A stretch of 64,000 bases of DNA from positions 7,670,562-7,734,561 of the forward strand of contig NC_046654.1 in the NCBI RefSeq assembly GCF_900324485.2. Reading direction: 5' to 3'. The first letter of the stretch is position 1, and every line of letters begins with the position of its first letter. The notes beneath the pieces are model-generated. The model saw nothing but the letters and a program-made list of their open reading frames with translations, did no database searches and was not told the DNA's origin. Positions 1 through 13,200 of this stretch are shown here, piece by piece. This DNA comes from Mastacembelus armatus. Taxonomy: Eukaryota > Chordata > Actinopteri > Synbranchiformes > Mastacembelidae. The translations under genes and the position numbers were made by a program.

Positions 1-1389
1 GCGAGATCCTTTCTGATCTGGTCATTGTCTGTTAACAGATATTTTTAAAAAACTGAATAGGAGGATTACCAAGCATTTCTTACAATGTCATGTGAAACTG
101 TTATAGGTAGTCAAACAGACAGCATGACTTTTACCATGAGAGATGAGTGTGAGTTGCATTTGTGCTAATAAAATTCACTGTCATTGCTAAAGATGAGAAG
201 TGTATTAACTATTCAACAAAATATGCACAGAAATGTAATGTAATGTATCCATCTATTTTTCAACAGAGTTGAAGTGTTTTAAGTAGAATTCTGATTTACT
301 ATTTATCATTTGGCTACTTACACTTTACACTATGAATCAGGCTCTTTGGGACTGATGTATCAATAGCAGCTGTGGAAAAAGACAAAAATTAAGACACAAA
401 TAATTTTTAATCAAATTATTCTATAATTGGTTTATATGCTTTATATGCGTCTGCATACATTGTAACCGTACATAATAACATAAGTATTCCTGCCATGTGA
501 CTCACCTTTAGCTGAGTAAACCTTTTTGTAATGAGACACCATGTGGTCTTTAATGATGGATTGTGTCAACTTGCTAGCAGAGCGAGGGCAGAAAGCTAAA
601 AGTGCAAGACAGAGAGCAACATACAATACACTGTAAAATTAAGCTCTTCCAACTGACTAATACTCCATAGAGCTATTCTAAATGATAATATTTCACATAT
701 ATTGATACTCACGGCTACTTTTCAAAGTCTGTCCTCTCATACCAGGGAAGGACCCCAGTCCAGATGATACACTACCTAAAATGAACAGATTGATATAGAC
801 ATATATTTCTAAATTAACATCTGGTGATTTACTATTTTGACATTTTATTTTATTTTAGAATGAAAAAGATATGAATTATATGACCATTATTTAACTGGGT
901 AATAGGATAATGAAAATAATCGCCCAGTCCTTTAATCTGGGTATTTATTTATTTATTTATTTTTACATCTCTGTGCTATCCCAGTATGTCATTACTAGCA
1001 GTTGCATAACGTTATAGCTAAATAGCTACAGTAAAATTATTTTTTGAAAATGTAAACAGATAATATTTTGCCATGAATTCAACAGACCAAAATAATCCAA
1101 CGCAAGGATAACGTTAGCTGGCGTTAACGGAAGCATCGTATTACACGCTAATTTACCGCAATGGCTTTGGATTTTAATTTTAATTCCTGGGAACACGTAA
1201 TATAAGTAAATGGCTCCTGGTCGTCGAGATAACTTTGAAGCCAGTGCGCGCAGACTAAGCATGAGTTTAACTTTAGTTAGCTGCCCTAAGCACAATTTGA
1301 ATTGAACTAGCCAAACAGCTAGCTGATGCTAGCAGCGCCCGCATACCTATTCTCGATTCCATGACAATGATAAACTCAGCGTATCCCAT
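1..1389 (-). CDS. spata7: spata7 5' portion, five coding exons (partial, runs off the left edge)
   Basis: Spermatogenesis-associated protein 7 is a component of the connecting-cilium and transition-zone machinery; human mutations cause retinal dystrophy. Exons read on the minus strand: 1347-1389 (start ATG at 1389, reading MGYAEFIIVMESRI), 713-775, 506-595, 322-369 and 28 down to beyond base 1. All junctions are GT-AG and each exon ends one base into a codon, so the frame holds across all five. The exon 3 product contains KDHMVSHYKKVYSAK, matching human KNHMAVHYNKILSAK. Exon 4 continues with AAIDTSVP (human AAVDCSVP), and the first bases of exon 5 give YNDQIRKDLA (human YADQQRREKLKKELA). The N-terminus before exon 3 is poorly conserved, so the start is chosen as the only upstream ATG spliced in frame. 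The gene is head-to-head with kcnk10, as in human. Identity is secure; the exact start is less so. Confidence 0.9.
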
Positions 1390-1567
1390 TTTCTTCGTAA
1401 ATATTCCGAGGTAGCGCCGGCGGACCTTGAATGCACCCAGAAACCACAGTGTTTTTAACTGTAAACATTTTAACGCTGTAATATTATCAAATAAAGGAAC
1501 GGTATCAGACTATTACTAGCTCGTAAGCAGATCAGGGGCGAAGCAACGCTTCCCCGTCGCCATGCTG

Positions 1568-1581
1568 GTTGCTATGATTGC
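1568..1581. promoter_or_regulatory. Possible RFX X-box-like half site upstream of spata7
   Basis: On the minus strand the site reads GCAATCATAGCAAC, about 180 bases upstream of the spata7 start codon. The right half (ATAGCAAC) fits an RFX half site well and the left half is imperfect. RFX factors drive many ciliary genes, so the placement is suggestive only. Confidence 0.25.
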
Positions 1582-3865
1582 TTTCGTCATCACGCTCATG
1601 CGTAAGGAAGAAGGTACCCCAAGCCATCCACTTGCATACGCAACGAAATGCACCTGTGACTTGACTGGTAAAAGTGACCTGAAATGAAAACATTGCAAAA
1701 AAAAAAAAAAAAATGCTCCCCAGAATTCAACTGAATCAAACAGATTTTCATCGTAATGTGTGGTTTTATTGTCTTTATTTATTCAAATGTGGATTAACCT
1801 GCTTGTTTTCACAGTAGCTGCAGCACATATAGACAGTAAGGTTAAGATGACAAAAGGACTAACATCCCCTTCAATATTTGTATCTTAACACTGTGATTTC
1901 TGGGTGTGGTCATGTGGTATTTTTGGAGCTGCTGGGTGATGTAAGGGGAACCAGTGTAAAGCCCATGAACTGCAGGAAAAGCCAGCCTATATTGTCCTCA
2001 TCGGTCATAAAACAGTGGCATACTTATTTTGTGCCTCATAATTTAAAAACAGGATCACCCTGTTCTTGCACTGGATTGTATACAAATGTCTTCCTAATAG
2101 TCTAGTTACATAAATATTCACACGAGGAAGAGATTTACGTGCTAAAACAACTATGTGGGCCCTGAAAACAGTAATCTATCATGAATGAGAGAGCCTGTAT
2201 ATCTCTGGTCTCTCTCCATTAGATTTCCTTTTCCCTAGAAGACACTGGTAGTTGGGTCACATTTCTCCTACACTGCATGTTGGGGCAAGTGAATGCATCA
2301 CTGATTGATACAATATCATTCTCAATTATTATAGGTCCTTTTCCCAGTAGGCATTTCTGACATGGTCATTATGGTAGGAAAAGCACAAGTGTTACAAGGC
2401 CAGAACTATATAAACCTCAAATGAAATGGCATTTTGTTACTATTATAAAAAGAAGACTAAGAATTTGTTAAATTAAGTTTGTGTCATCCATGTTCCCAAG
2501 AGTCCTAAATCCCTACAAGGTGCACCAAGTTTATGAATAACCAGTAGGCTATCTTGTTTATCGCTGCAGCAGCATAATGTCCTATTATCATAAAAATCAC
2601 ACCAGCGCCCTCATTTACTGTAACGTAGAAGAGTGAAAAACTGACCAATGCGGGAAAACAGAGTGTGAGAAATAGAACATCTGATCTGATGAAGTACATA
2701 TCGCTCATGAGAACGAACACTCAGTCAACAGCATATTGTTTATTCTGTTATGTTCCTTGTATTGTTTCACGGACCTTTTAGCCCCACACATCATTTATCA
2801 ACAAGGAATTGTGAATGACTTAATAGCAGTGTCACATGCACCATTTCTTGTACAGTGATGTCATCATTAACCACCATGTTTCATTTAGTTTTTCCCCATG
2901 GATTTTAAATCCAATTCAAAAAGCAGAAATTCTTGTCAAATGGTCTTGAATGCTATTAGTCGATGTGTTTATATAGAGGAACTAGTTACTGTGGTAGACA
3001 AGTGTCTGTTGTGAAAAAGGTCTATTCAGCCACATGGTCAATTACTAAACCTTTTAGTGGTTTTACTCTTTGTTTTTTTATCTTCGTTTTTAGCCACTGC
3101 CTTTTAATATGTTTTAACAATCTTTTCCTTGTGATTGTTTTCTCCCACTATTGATTTCATTTTTGTCTTCAACCACTTAGTAGTTCATGAACTGAATGCT
3201 GCTATCCATAAATTGGTTGTATTATAATGCACATTACAGCTCGTTTGATTCGGTGCAGTGGAATGCTGAACTAATACAGGATAACTGCAGACGATGTGCA
3301 ACTTTTAGATGTGTTTTCAAATTACAGGTTTGCTGCTCTTTTCAAATTAACATTTCATCATAGTCCAATTATAAAATATATACATGAAATATCATAAATT
3401 ACATTTCATCTAATATTATACAGTCATCTTCATTTGATTTAGTAGGCTGATTATGGCTTCTACTTTTATTTTACTTGTGTTTAGCTATTGGGAGTTCATA
3501 AATAATGCAGTGTTTCCCAAACATGTGAATGATGTAATCGTAGTCTGCCACTGATTTTGCGTCCATCTCTGACTTGCCGCTCTGCGCCATGTGCTCAGTC
3601 GCCGACTGCCAAATGATGGAAGGTTAATCGTCTTTTGGAGGAAAAACATAAAGAGTGAGTATTCATTAACCGATTAGACAAATTAGGTAAAATGTAGCTG
3701 CAAATTTCCTCCAGCTAATTACAGTAAAGGCAGGTATAACATAGTGCAGTTTGGGAATGAAAGGGAGGAGCGCATCGTAACCCGTTGTTCTTGCTACCGG
3801 CGTAAAGGCGTGCGTAAAGTTACTTGTTTGGACACACTCTGGCTCTTTCTGGACCGGACCGCTGG

Positions 3866-3899
<34 letters not shown>
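3866..3899. repeat. (GT)n microsatellite in the kcnk10 5' flank
   Basis: An almost pure GT dinucleotide run lies about 330 bases upstream of the kcnk10 start codon, probably in the leader or proximal promoter. It is likely length-polymorphic. Confidence 0.95.
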
Positions 3900-3901
<2 letters not shown>

Positions 3902-4223
3902 AGATAAAGAGAAAGAGAGAGAGATGGGATGTGGTTTGGTCCTCCGAGTGGTGCGACAGCTCAGTGCAAGGTCTAACACGTATCTCATTCTGTCAGACAA
4001 ACACCACGCGTCCGAGCGAGGTGGGGAAAAAAGGAGGGTGGGTAGACAATGCGGTTTTACGATGCGCTTATCCTTCCGCACAATATACACCCACATCCAC
4101 GAAAAGGTGATGTGCCGAAGATGTAAGAGATGAATTCCTCGTGATTCGACTATTTCCCTGCATTTTTTTAACAGTAGCATTGAACAGATTTCGTTGCTTT
4201 GTGGCTTAAGAAAAAAAGAAAAG

Positions 4224-7200
4224 ATGAAATTTCCAATAGAAACCCCAAGGAAACAAGTTAACTGGGACCCTGAACAAGGTTGGTAAATGCTGCCTTTTTA
4301 ATTTGTCTGATAAGTTTAATTATATGTCTTTTAACAATAGCCTGCACTTAATCTCAGCAACATATCAGGGAGATAGCATTAATCGTTAATGCACCCGCAT
4401 TAATCACCAGCTTCAACAGCTTTACACAATTTCTTATTAGTGATTTGGTTTATTTAATGCGCAGTTTCCTTTTTTTTGCATGTTTCTGTGATGCCTAAGG
4501 ATCCTCAGGACAAAGGTTGTGGGTAGCCTCCTTCTTTTTTCTCAGCCGTTCTGGAAATCGATCTCCAGCTGCGTCAAGCTGGCAAAAACAACCAGCGTCA
4601 AACCGGAAAAGCTGTCGAAATAAAAGCTTTAGCTGTAAAGTTGCCTAAAAAAATAATACCTATATAACTTGTTGCACGAGATGCTACAATCCAACTGTAA
4701 CATTCAGAGACATGGCACAGGATGAGTTATTACCAAATCTAATTATCGTACGGGGAATATTGCTCCCTAGTTTTACCTAATATGAAGATATTTATTTTAC
4801 ATTTAGTGCCCGAAAATATATATAGAGTAGAGTTTTAATTTGAATTTTGGTTTTATTGTAAGTTGCCTGCCTTAATGTGTTATTCATCCTGCGTTGACGC
4901 TTGAGTGTGAGGCTCAGCTGGTCAGTTAAACGCCTGCAACCTGTCTAGAGCCACAGGGAATAGCTGGGCTGTGAGCTTCCCTAAAAATCGCCTTCATGTT
5001 TACGCTTAGGCTTAGTTTTGAATTTTGGTCATCGGTAGGCAAATCATTATTTTGCAACACGTGTGCCCCTATAATCTCTACACTGATCTGCTGTTAATAA
5101 TAATGAATATTTCAGATGTCAAAATTGATTTTCATTGCCGTCTATTAAACCATCCTCATTAACCATATGTTTTCAAACATTTATTCTGTAGTTGAAGTGA
5201 GTAAAACCTGTATTATGGAGCTGACCTGGTGAACATGTCCTCTGCTTTGACCAGGCATGTTGAAATCAAAGATGGGCTGAGAGAGAGAATGAGAATCAGA
5301 TCAGATAAAAAGCACTGCTTTCCACTCAGGCCTTATTTAATTTGCAAAAAATCAATATGAAGTGCGCATTCACTGGTTTAAAAAAGACTTGGGATTAATG
5401 CACCCTGTACTTAGAAATGTTATACACAATATATTTTCATAAAAGTTTTGGTTTTGCTTAAAATATACATTACAGAATAATATTGTTTGTTTCTGCCAGT
5501 ATTGTTAATGTACCAGTAATGTACTGGACCATCACAATAACCTGACCAAAATATAACCTGAGACAGTGTGACAGTCTTCAATGCTGCTTGACCTTTCAGT
5601 CTTAATTTTTGAATTCATTTTATCCTCTTAAAATCACAGTCCACTGCCCTTGAAGCAGTTTTCTGTCTTCCTAAGCTTGTGACATCACTTTGCTCTTATT
5701 GATTCATTGATTTACTTTGCAAGATTCATGGCTTCTGGATCAGAGCATGAGACACCTTCTGGATGTCCTTGACTCATCGGGGGGGGGGGGGGGGGGGGGT
5801 TCGATGTGCCTGTACATTTTGCTTAGCATATGCCATTAATGGTACTATCCCATTAAACAAAAGATTGCCTCTCATAATGAATTAATGTCTTACCTTTGTA
5901 CCTTCAGAGAATTGCATCATAGTAGACAACAGGCTCCTCCCAGGGATCTCAGGCACTTCATGCTCTCTATTCAAACAGAGGTGGGGGCATCAGGGGTGAA
6001 GGCCACAGCTCTGAATCGCTCATACAATGCCTTATATACATTAAAGGAATCTAAATGTGGCTGTGTCCTAGAAGCTGCTTGGCACATGGTTGACCTGCTC
6101 CATCACAAATGCATTTAGTGCAAAACCTATTCAGAAACCAATGGCTGAGAGTGACACTTATCGCTCTTTAAGATGACTAGAAAAATAAAACCCTGATTCA
6201 CAAACAGGGTACCTCAATTTTCACCTCCACCCAGCAATACTGTAAGGATGGTGCATGTGCCTTTTTAACATTTAAAAACTCTTATTTTGCTTTGTTGTGT
6301 ATATACTGCACATGCATGTCTCCAAACAGTCATTTAATTAATGGTGATAATTCAGCACATTCTTTCTAGATTTTCCATAAATTAAAATCAATTATTGATT
6401 TTCTGAGTGTGCCAAAGTGTGCCAAAATCACTGGTATGTTCCTTTAAAGTGTGGGCCTACAGACTGAAGCATTATAATCCAGTAACATCAGATTTTCTGG
6501 ATTTACAAAGACGTCCCAGTTAAGGCAGTGGCTGTGGATCATGGAGGCTCCATTTCAAACGATTAATTCCTTTTATCTGTGAAACTCAAAACAAGTTGTC
6601 AGAATGAAAAGATGCTGAGGAGATGGAGAGTCTTACTCCAGTTCAGCTGTGACACACCTATAAGACGTCATCTTTGCAAAGCCCAAAACCCAGGGATGTG
6701 CTTTCCAATGGTACCATGCAGGTTGCAGACTTTCAGTATGTTCCATCTGCATTAACTTGTTGTTGCAAAGCCAAAGAAAGCCTAACGATATGAGACAATA
6801 CTATAATTTTAGTCCATGCATTCATTTTGAATTCCTTTTTATTGTAATGAATAATAAGCTATTACAGAGCAGGACAAAGGACAGCACTGACTGGAATGAC
6901 CAATGTGCCTTATCATTGTAAGCGTATAAAGCCTTAGCAACTGCCTAGAAAATAACATCTCTCTAACATTTCTCTTTACTGAATTTGTCATCACATTTTT
7001 CATTCCCATTCTGAACCAGTGTTTACTCCAACTTTATTTGCCTACAAGCATCACAATCGATTTCACAAGATAAAGGTAAACAAAGCATAAACCGTATTAA
7101 TCCAGTCTTTTCTTTCCTCTCACTCCTAGTGGCTGTCCAGACCAACTTGGTCCCTCCCAAAAAGGTCCAGCCTGGCATGGCGAAGTCGAGTCTGGTCCAG

Positions 7201-10200
7201 GCCAGTGTTGCCACCATGCAGAACCCAATGGGCTGTGACCCTAAGACAAATGGACACTGTCCATTGCCACGCCTATCCATCTCCTCCCGCTCTGCCAGCG
7301 TGGTGGCCAGCATGGACACCAGCTGTGATGGCTCAGCCTCAGCACTACACTCTGTAATGAAGTGGAAGACGGTGCTTGCGGTGTTCATCGTGGTTGTTCT
7401 CTACCTGGTTTGTGGAGGTTTGGCATTCAGGGCCCTGGAGAAGCCATTTGAGAGCATCCAAAAGACCAGCATCACCCTGGAGAAGGCGTCTTTCCTGGAC
7501 AGACACCCCTGTGTTACTCCTGATGAGCTGGAGGCACTCATTAAGGTGAGTGCTTGCAAATGGAGATGAGATTTTAAAGTTTTATATATAAAATCAGAAT
7601 TGTTGTTCATTTTTTGTTTTCTACTTCCAGCTGCTCAGTTAGCTTTAAAATAGAACAGTGTGTCAATCAGTTTGATTGGTAGATAAAAGGAGGAAAGTTA
7701 GAGGACTGAGCCTTATAGCAGCAGTTTTATAGCTGGTGATTGCTATCAGGCTAATTACAGCTTCTCAGAGTAAGTAATTCTAGTTTCATTAGCTAGTCAC
7801 ATGAGCTTGACAATCTTAGATGCTATTTCCTTTCATGTCTATTGACTGAAGAAAATCCTGTGCACTAAATAAAAATGTATTTAGAACATTCAGAACTTTA
7901 AAAAAATATTTTAGTGGACTGCTGGAGCAGTTTAGTCATTGTTGGTGCAGAGAACATGAATATTATCTTTCCAGATATTTTTTCTGTATTTGATCTGATG
8001 TTGATTTCTAATCTGACTACTCAGCATCAGATTAGAGTTTTTACAAACTCTGGTATTTGTCGCTAAGACATCATTACCAGCCTTCAGGGCTGAATTATTA
8101 CCATGATGCAGCTGTATTTAGGTGTGCTAAGCACCTAAATATGTATTCAGGTGGGTGGGTTGGATTTGTCACAGAAGTACACTCTGTTCTGTCTCTAAAT
8201 TGAAGATAACCATTAGAGATTTCCCAAGTATTTTGTCTTACATTAAACTTAGTCACAGGTTTTTCAATAAACGTATGCTGTCATAGCTCTTGTAATGCTA
8301 ATATAAGCTGTTTAAGTAGCCACTTCATCCTGCTCTGCTGCATCCTGCTGTGTTGACGAGTCAATAAATCAATTATACACAATCTTAAGCACAGTCACAG
8401 ATGGGTAAAGGTCATGAGCAGACAGATCCATCTTTTAGCAGGAAGCACTGTAATACATTCACTACTACTGATGTAATTCACAATGACACCTCTCCTGTCC
8501 TGGTGACTACACTGTATAGTATATGCAGTTACATAACAGTACATAGAAGTAATCTGGGCAAATAACTGTCTATTATTCAATAGAAAATGAGGTTACAATA
8601 GCCTAGTTGGTTGTTTTGAGATAGATAATAGAATAGAGTCAATAATATATGTATTGGTACCATATGGACTTCCAGAGTAAGGCTTTAACAACACCCACAC
8701 AGTTTAAATAAGGAAACTAGCTCATAACAGCACAGTTATCTTTATGGTATTGAAACATTTGAAGCCATGTTTTCAGTGTTTTTTATGTAAAACAAAAATG
8801 TGTATCACATATTTTTTTATTTTGACAAAACATTTAGTTAAACATATGAATTTGAAATACCCAGGTTTCTCAACATAATCACACAATATTTGAGACACCA
8901 CCAATGAATCTTTTATTCTCACTCAGTACATGTGAACTGGACCAGAAATCAAGCAGAATATGAGTTAAGTGCATTTTACTGTGTCTCTTTTTAGCGACAC
9001 AAACTGTTTTCTCCTTATAAATCTTAATTTATGGTTTATAATTTAAGGTCACTTCATCAAACTGACACATACAACTAGAAATGGGATTGGAAAATGATTT
9101 GAGTTGGCTGTGTGGAAACTTTAATTTGTGAGGGAGTGCAGTCAAACCTTCCTTTAGACAGACTTTACAGATGACCATTTGCTATTTTTCCTTGTAAGAG
9201 TTTGTAACACAAGGTCCAAATAGCAAATTGTGAAACAAAACTACCTAATTAGCCTTATTTCAAAGACATCATATGGAAATTCAATTGATCTTGCAAAATA
9301 GCAATGCAAATAGTGTATATATTTTTAGCAAAATTATAGCCTCTGATAGAGATCTTAAAAATGCAAGAAGAACCCTTTTAGGATAAAATTGCTTTCCATG
9401 TTTTTCTCATTCAGTCTGAGAATTGGAAAGACAAGATTCACATTATCTCCACAGTGGTTTCCTCTGATTGTCTAAACTTTAAATAACCCCTTGTAGACAA
9501 CCACCACATGACATTTGATGTGTTCCACTTTCCACTAGAATGTCTGCATTTAAGTTTAGCCTCTTCAACACTGCTCCGGTGAATACTGGACTGCCTAACT
9601 CTCTGTTTCCTTCCCACACCCACCAATGCTCATTTATTCTTTGACATAGAACCATCCTTTCTTCTCCTCTCTGTCGGTGCTCAACCTTTGAGCCACAAAA
9701 GCACTATCATGACTTTGCAAAAAAATCAATGGCAGTATTTCCTGAGGAGAAGCGTGGAAATAAAAACCTTTGGTGTGGTGTGCCTGGGGCTGCAGGAAAT
9801 CAATTATTCATTGCAGTAGCCAGCAGTCACACACCTCCTACCGTTCGAAGCAGCAACATCAGGAGCAGCAGCTGAATCACAGACTGTCTACTGGACAAAT
9901 GATCAGCTTCCGATACATGAGATTACATATGGCAGAGCGCTTTGCAAAGGAATGAAAAGTATGGAACCTGTTATGACAAATTTGATGTATTTGAAGAATA
10001 CTTTGACAAATTGTGAAAATGCTTTGCTGCAGCAGGGAGTTAGATAAGAAGATCAATACCACTCTCATGTCTATATATTAAAGAGAAACCTATTTCCATT
10101 TGCATAACTCGGCATAAAGGAAACAGGGAAAACAGCTAGCCCAGCTCTGTTTGTGGATAACAAAATCCACCTACTGGCATCGCTAAAATTTGCAAATGAA

Positions 10201-13200
10201 TGCAGCTACATATCTTATTTGTTTTGTTTTCACAGCAACTGAAGTTTAGATGTAATTATAAGTCAGACTATTTCTTGTCTGTGTTTTAACCTTCTAAAAC
10301 CACATCTAATATACTTACACTTCGGTTTTTAAAGGGATTAAAGGGATGGCTTTAGCTTTAGAGTTTCTGGTAGATGGATGTTGTTACTTTTGGCAAAGCC
10401 AGACAACCTGTTTCCTTCTGTTTCCAGGCTTGATGCTAACCATGAGCTAACAGCTGCTTTATTTATATTTACCATACAGGTTTTGACAGTGATATCAAGT
10501 TTCTCAGATAACTCCCATCATGAAAGTCAGCTGGGGAGAGTAAATAAGAAGTAAACAAAGTGAATATGTCTTTCACTAAATACTGAACAATTAACTTAAC
10601 TCACTCTGCTGGGTTAAGATTGTACTTCAAAGCTAAGTGAAACAATGAATATCAAGCCATGTGGGAAGCTCAAGCTGACAGATAATTTTTTCTGCTGTCT
10701 CAAGAAGTGGCCTTGAGGACCTGCTGCTTCACAAGTCCACCATCCAAGAGTCTATGTGATCCTTCAACATGTTCTGTTATTGCTCTTTTAAGCCTGTCAC
10801 TCAGCTGAAGATCCATCGTTGGGGACACAGCAGTGATGACTCACTGTTGGCAAACTGTTTGGCAGAGGCATTGGAGGAAAAATAGCAACCTTAGGAGACA
10901 TGCATGTGTGTGCGTGCAAGGAGACGATATATTAGGAATGATAACTTTAGGGAACTAAAGTTTTGCTTCACAGCATGTGTTGCTTAACGTGTGTGTGGGG
11001 GTCCGTGCGCTTCCGCTGATTTCTTCCTGCTTTTTTTTTCAGTATCTGTGATGGCAACATACCCACTGTGCCCCCACAAAAACAGCAGACCTAATTGGTT
11101 TCGCCAGCGCCACTGGGATGACTCACACTCGCACAATGTGAAGCCGCACTGTTATTGACACCAGTCAAGCCTCGTTTATTGATGAGTCACAAATAAACTT
11201 TCATACACAATGACCTATCTATTGAAAACCACGTCAGGAATTTTTAATAGCACAAATGCATTGAATGCAAATGCTTTTTTTTTTAAAAAAGACAACCAAA
11301 TACTATAGAGATGATTATTTTAAAACAGAAGACGAAATTAAGCTCCTTTATCTAAATGGTCAGGATTCAACTCCTCAGGCGTTTTCACAATGTGCACTAA
11401 TAATTGAAAACACTAAGACGGTTGACAAAAAATGTAGTTTTGTAGTTGTAGTTGTTTTTAACATTTCCAAAAAACAAGATAGTATATATGCAATCCTGGA
11501 TTGTAAAGTAGTGCATTTTCTTTGTACTGTACTTGTGTATAATTCTGAGGTACTTGTAGACACTGATTGTGAAAGTACTGCAGAGGTGAGTGCTTGGCTC
11601 TGTATTACACTGAGGGTTGGTAAAGGAGAGGGGTGAGGCTCCATGCTGGCTGGATAACTGTTGTTACCTAGCGTGACACACTCAGAGGATTAAAGATCTG
11701 CAGTGAGTTAGCTTCCTCTTTAATGATCCTGCAGTGCAGAATATAAAAACACATTAGCTAAGAGCGCATCATGAGCACTATTGGTGGTGATTGTATGTCT
11801 GTATAACAGTTGTGCGCTGCTTCTTCTGTGTAGCCTAAATAGAAGGGAGAGTGTTGTGTGAAACAAAACATCATTTGTTGACTTAATCAACATCCTGCAA
11901 CACAAATGAAAATCATCATGCCTCAAAAGTGCAGATGCAAAAGCAGGATTTCTCCGACCATGAACTTGGCTGTGAAAAAAGGCAAGAGACAAAAATAGAC
12001 CCTTTCATAAAATATTCAGATACATTGTGAGGCTATTTGTAACTCTCCCTTGACTCTAGAATTAGGTTATTTGGGGTTTATTGTATAATTACTGCTCTGA
12101 TACTGGCCATATGAAGTAACAATGTCTGCTAAAACCTATGAATTAGCATTAGTGTAATTGACTAATTTTAGAAAAATCTGTCTCATTAAGGCTGCTGAGG
12201 TAATCACATGCAAGATATGAGTAGGCATGTGCAGCGATGCGTGCTAAAGTGGTCCTCCATCTCTTACTGAAATGTATGTCACGAGAGTTGATACATGTTT
12301 TATTATATGGACTTGCATCTCAGTAACAGCTTGCGTGGACGCTTTGGGGGTTGCTCTGAATGAAGAAACTGTACAGGATATACCATAAGGAATGGCGGAA
12401 AATGGACTGGAGCAATTTCTTACCAAAGGCATGCCTCACAATAATGTTCATGTCAGCAAAAGCAATGTTTATTTGAGCCCAAAGGCAAAATTTCAAGAAG
12501 AAGAAGAAAAAAAAAGATTTTCTCATAAACTGCACATAAACAGGCAGTTTAGGAAAAAAGATTGTAGATTAGGTTTTCGTGGTTACATAATGGAGCATAG
12601 AAAGAGAGATCAATGGGAATAATGACCCAATAAATGCAGAATATTGTGGCTTAATGTTTTCCCAACAGAAGACAAACTGGGGATAAAGAAAAGCTGAGGG
12701 ACTAAGAAAAAAAGGCTGACACTGAAGAAAAAGGAGATAAAAGTCTTATCGCTGCACATGCCAGTTCAGGCAGTGTGAACAAAACATGCAAATTGGGTAG
12801 AGTGGGGAAACAGCTTCATCTGAAAAGCCAGACACTGACTAATTTGAACAGCACTTGTGCTAAGTTGGCTCATACTAATTATACAGCATATATCCAAAGT
12901 ATCATAACTAAGTGTTTTCTTGACACAATAATTATTGATTTCTTAGTCAAAAAAATGTATCATACTTGTTTTCAACATTTCAAAAATAAATACTTGTAAA
13001 AACTTCTTTTTGGGACATCCAAAAGATGTTAAATGTCTAATTTTCTTTCTTTCAACAAATTTTCAAATTAATCTTATTTACTGGAGAATTTTCCATCTTT
13101 AATAAATAAATCAAGGAAAACTACTTGTCATCACAGGTAGATACATATGTCTTGTGATGAGGGGTTGATTAAGATTGTGATATGTATTATCATTATAGAA

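Larger units (their letters stand above)
1390..4223. promoter_or_regulatory. Intergenic region between divergent spata7 and kcnk10
   Basis: This 2.8 kb holds the 5' flanks of two divergently transcribed genes. I see no coding sequence. The spata7-proximal part (about 1390-1700) and the kcnk10-proximal part (about 3550-4220) are richer in CpG than the AT-rich middle, as expected for promoters. An A run lies at 1697-1712 and a GT repeat sits in the probable kcnk10 leader. Confidence 0.5.

Noticed and set aside
3794-4180. Long minus-strand open frame with a His-Thr repeat
   Set aside because: It is created by the GT microsatellite read on the other strand and lies in the kcnk10 leader; no splice or family support.
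11265-11644. Overlapping frames on both strands in kcnk10 intron 2
   Set aside because: They overlap a dispersed repeat and show no family similarity.
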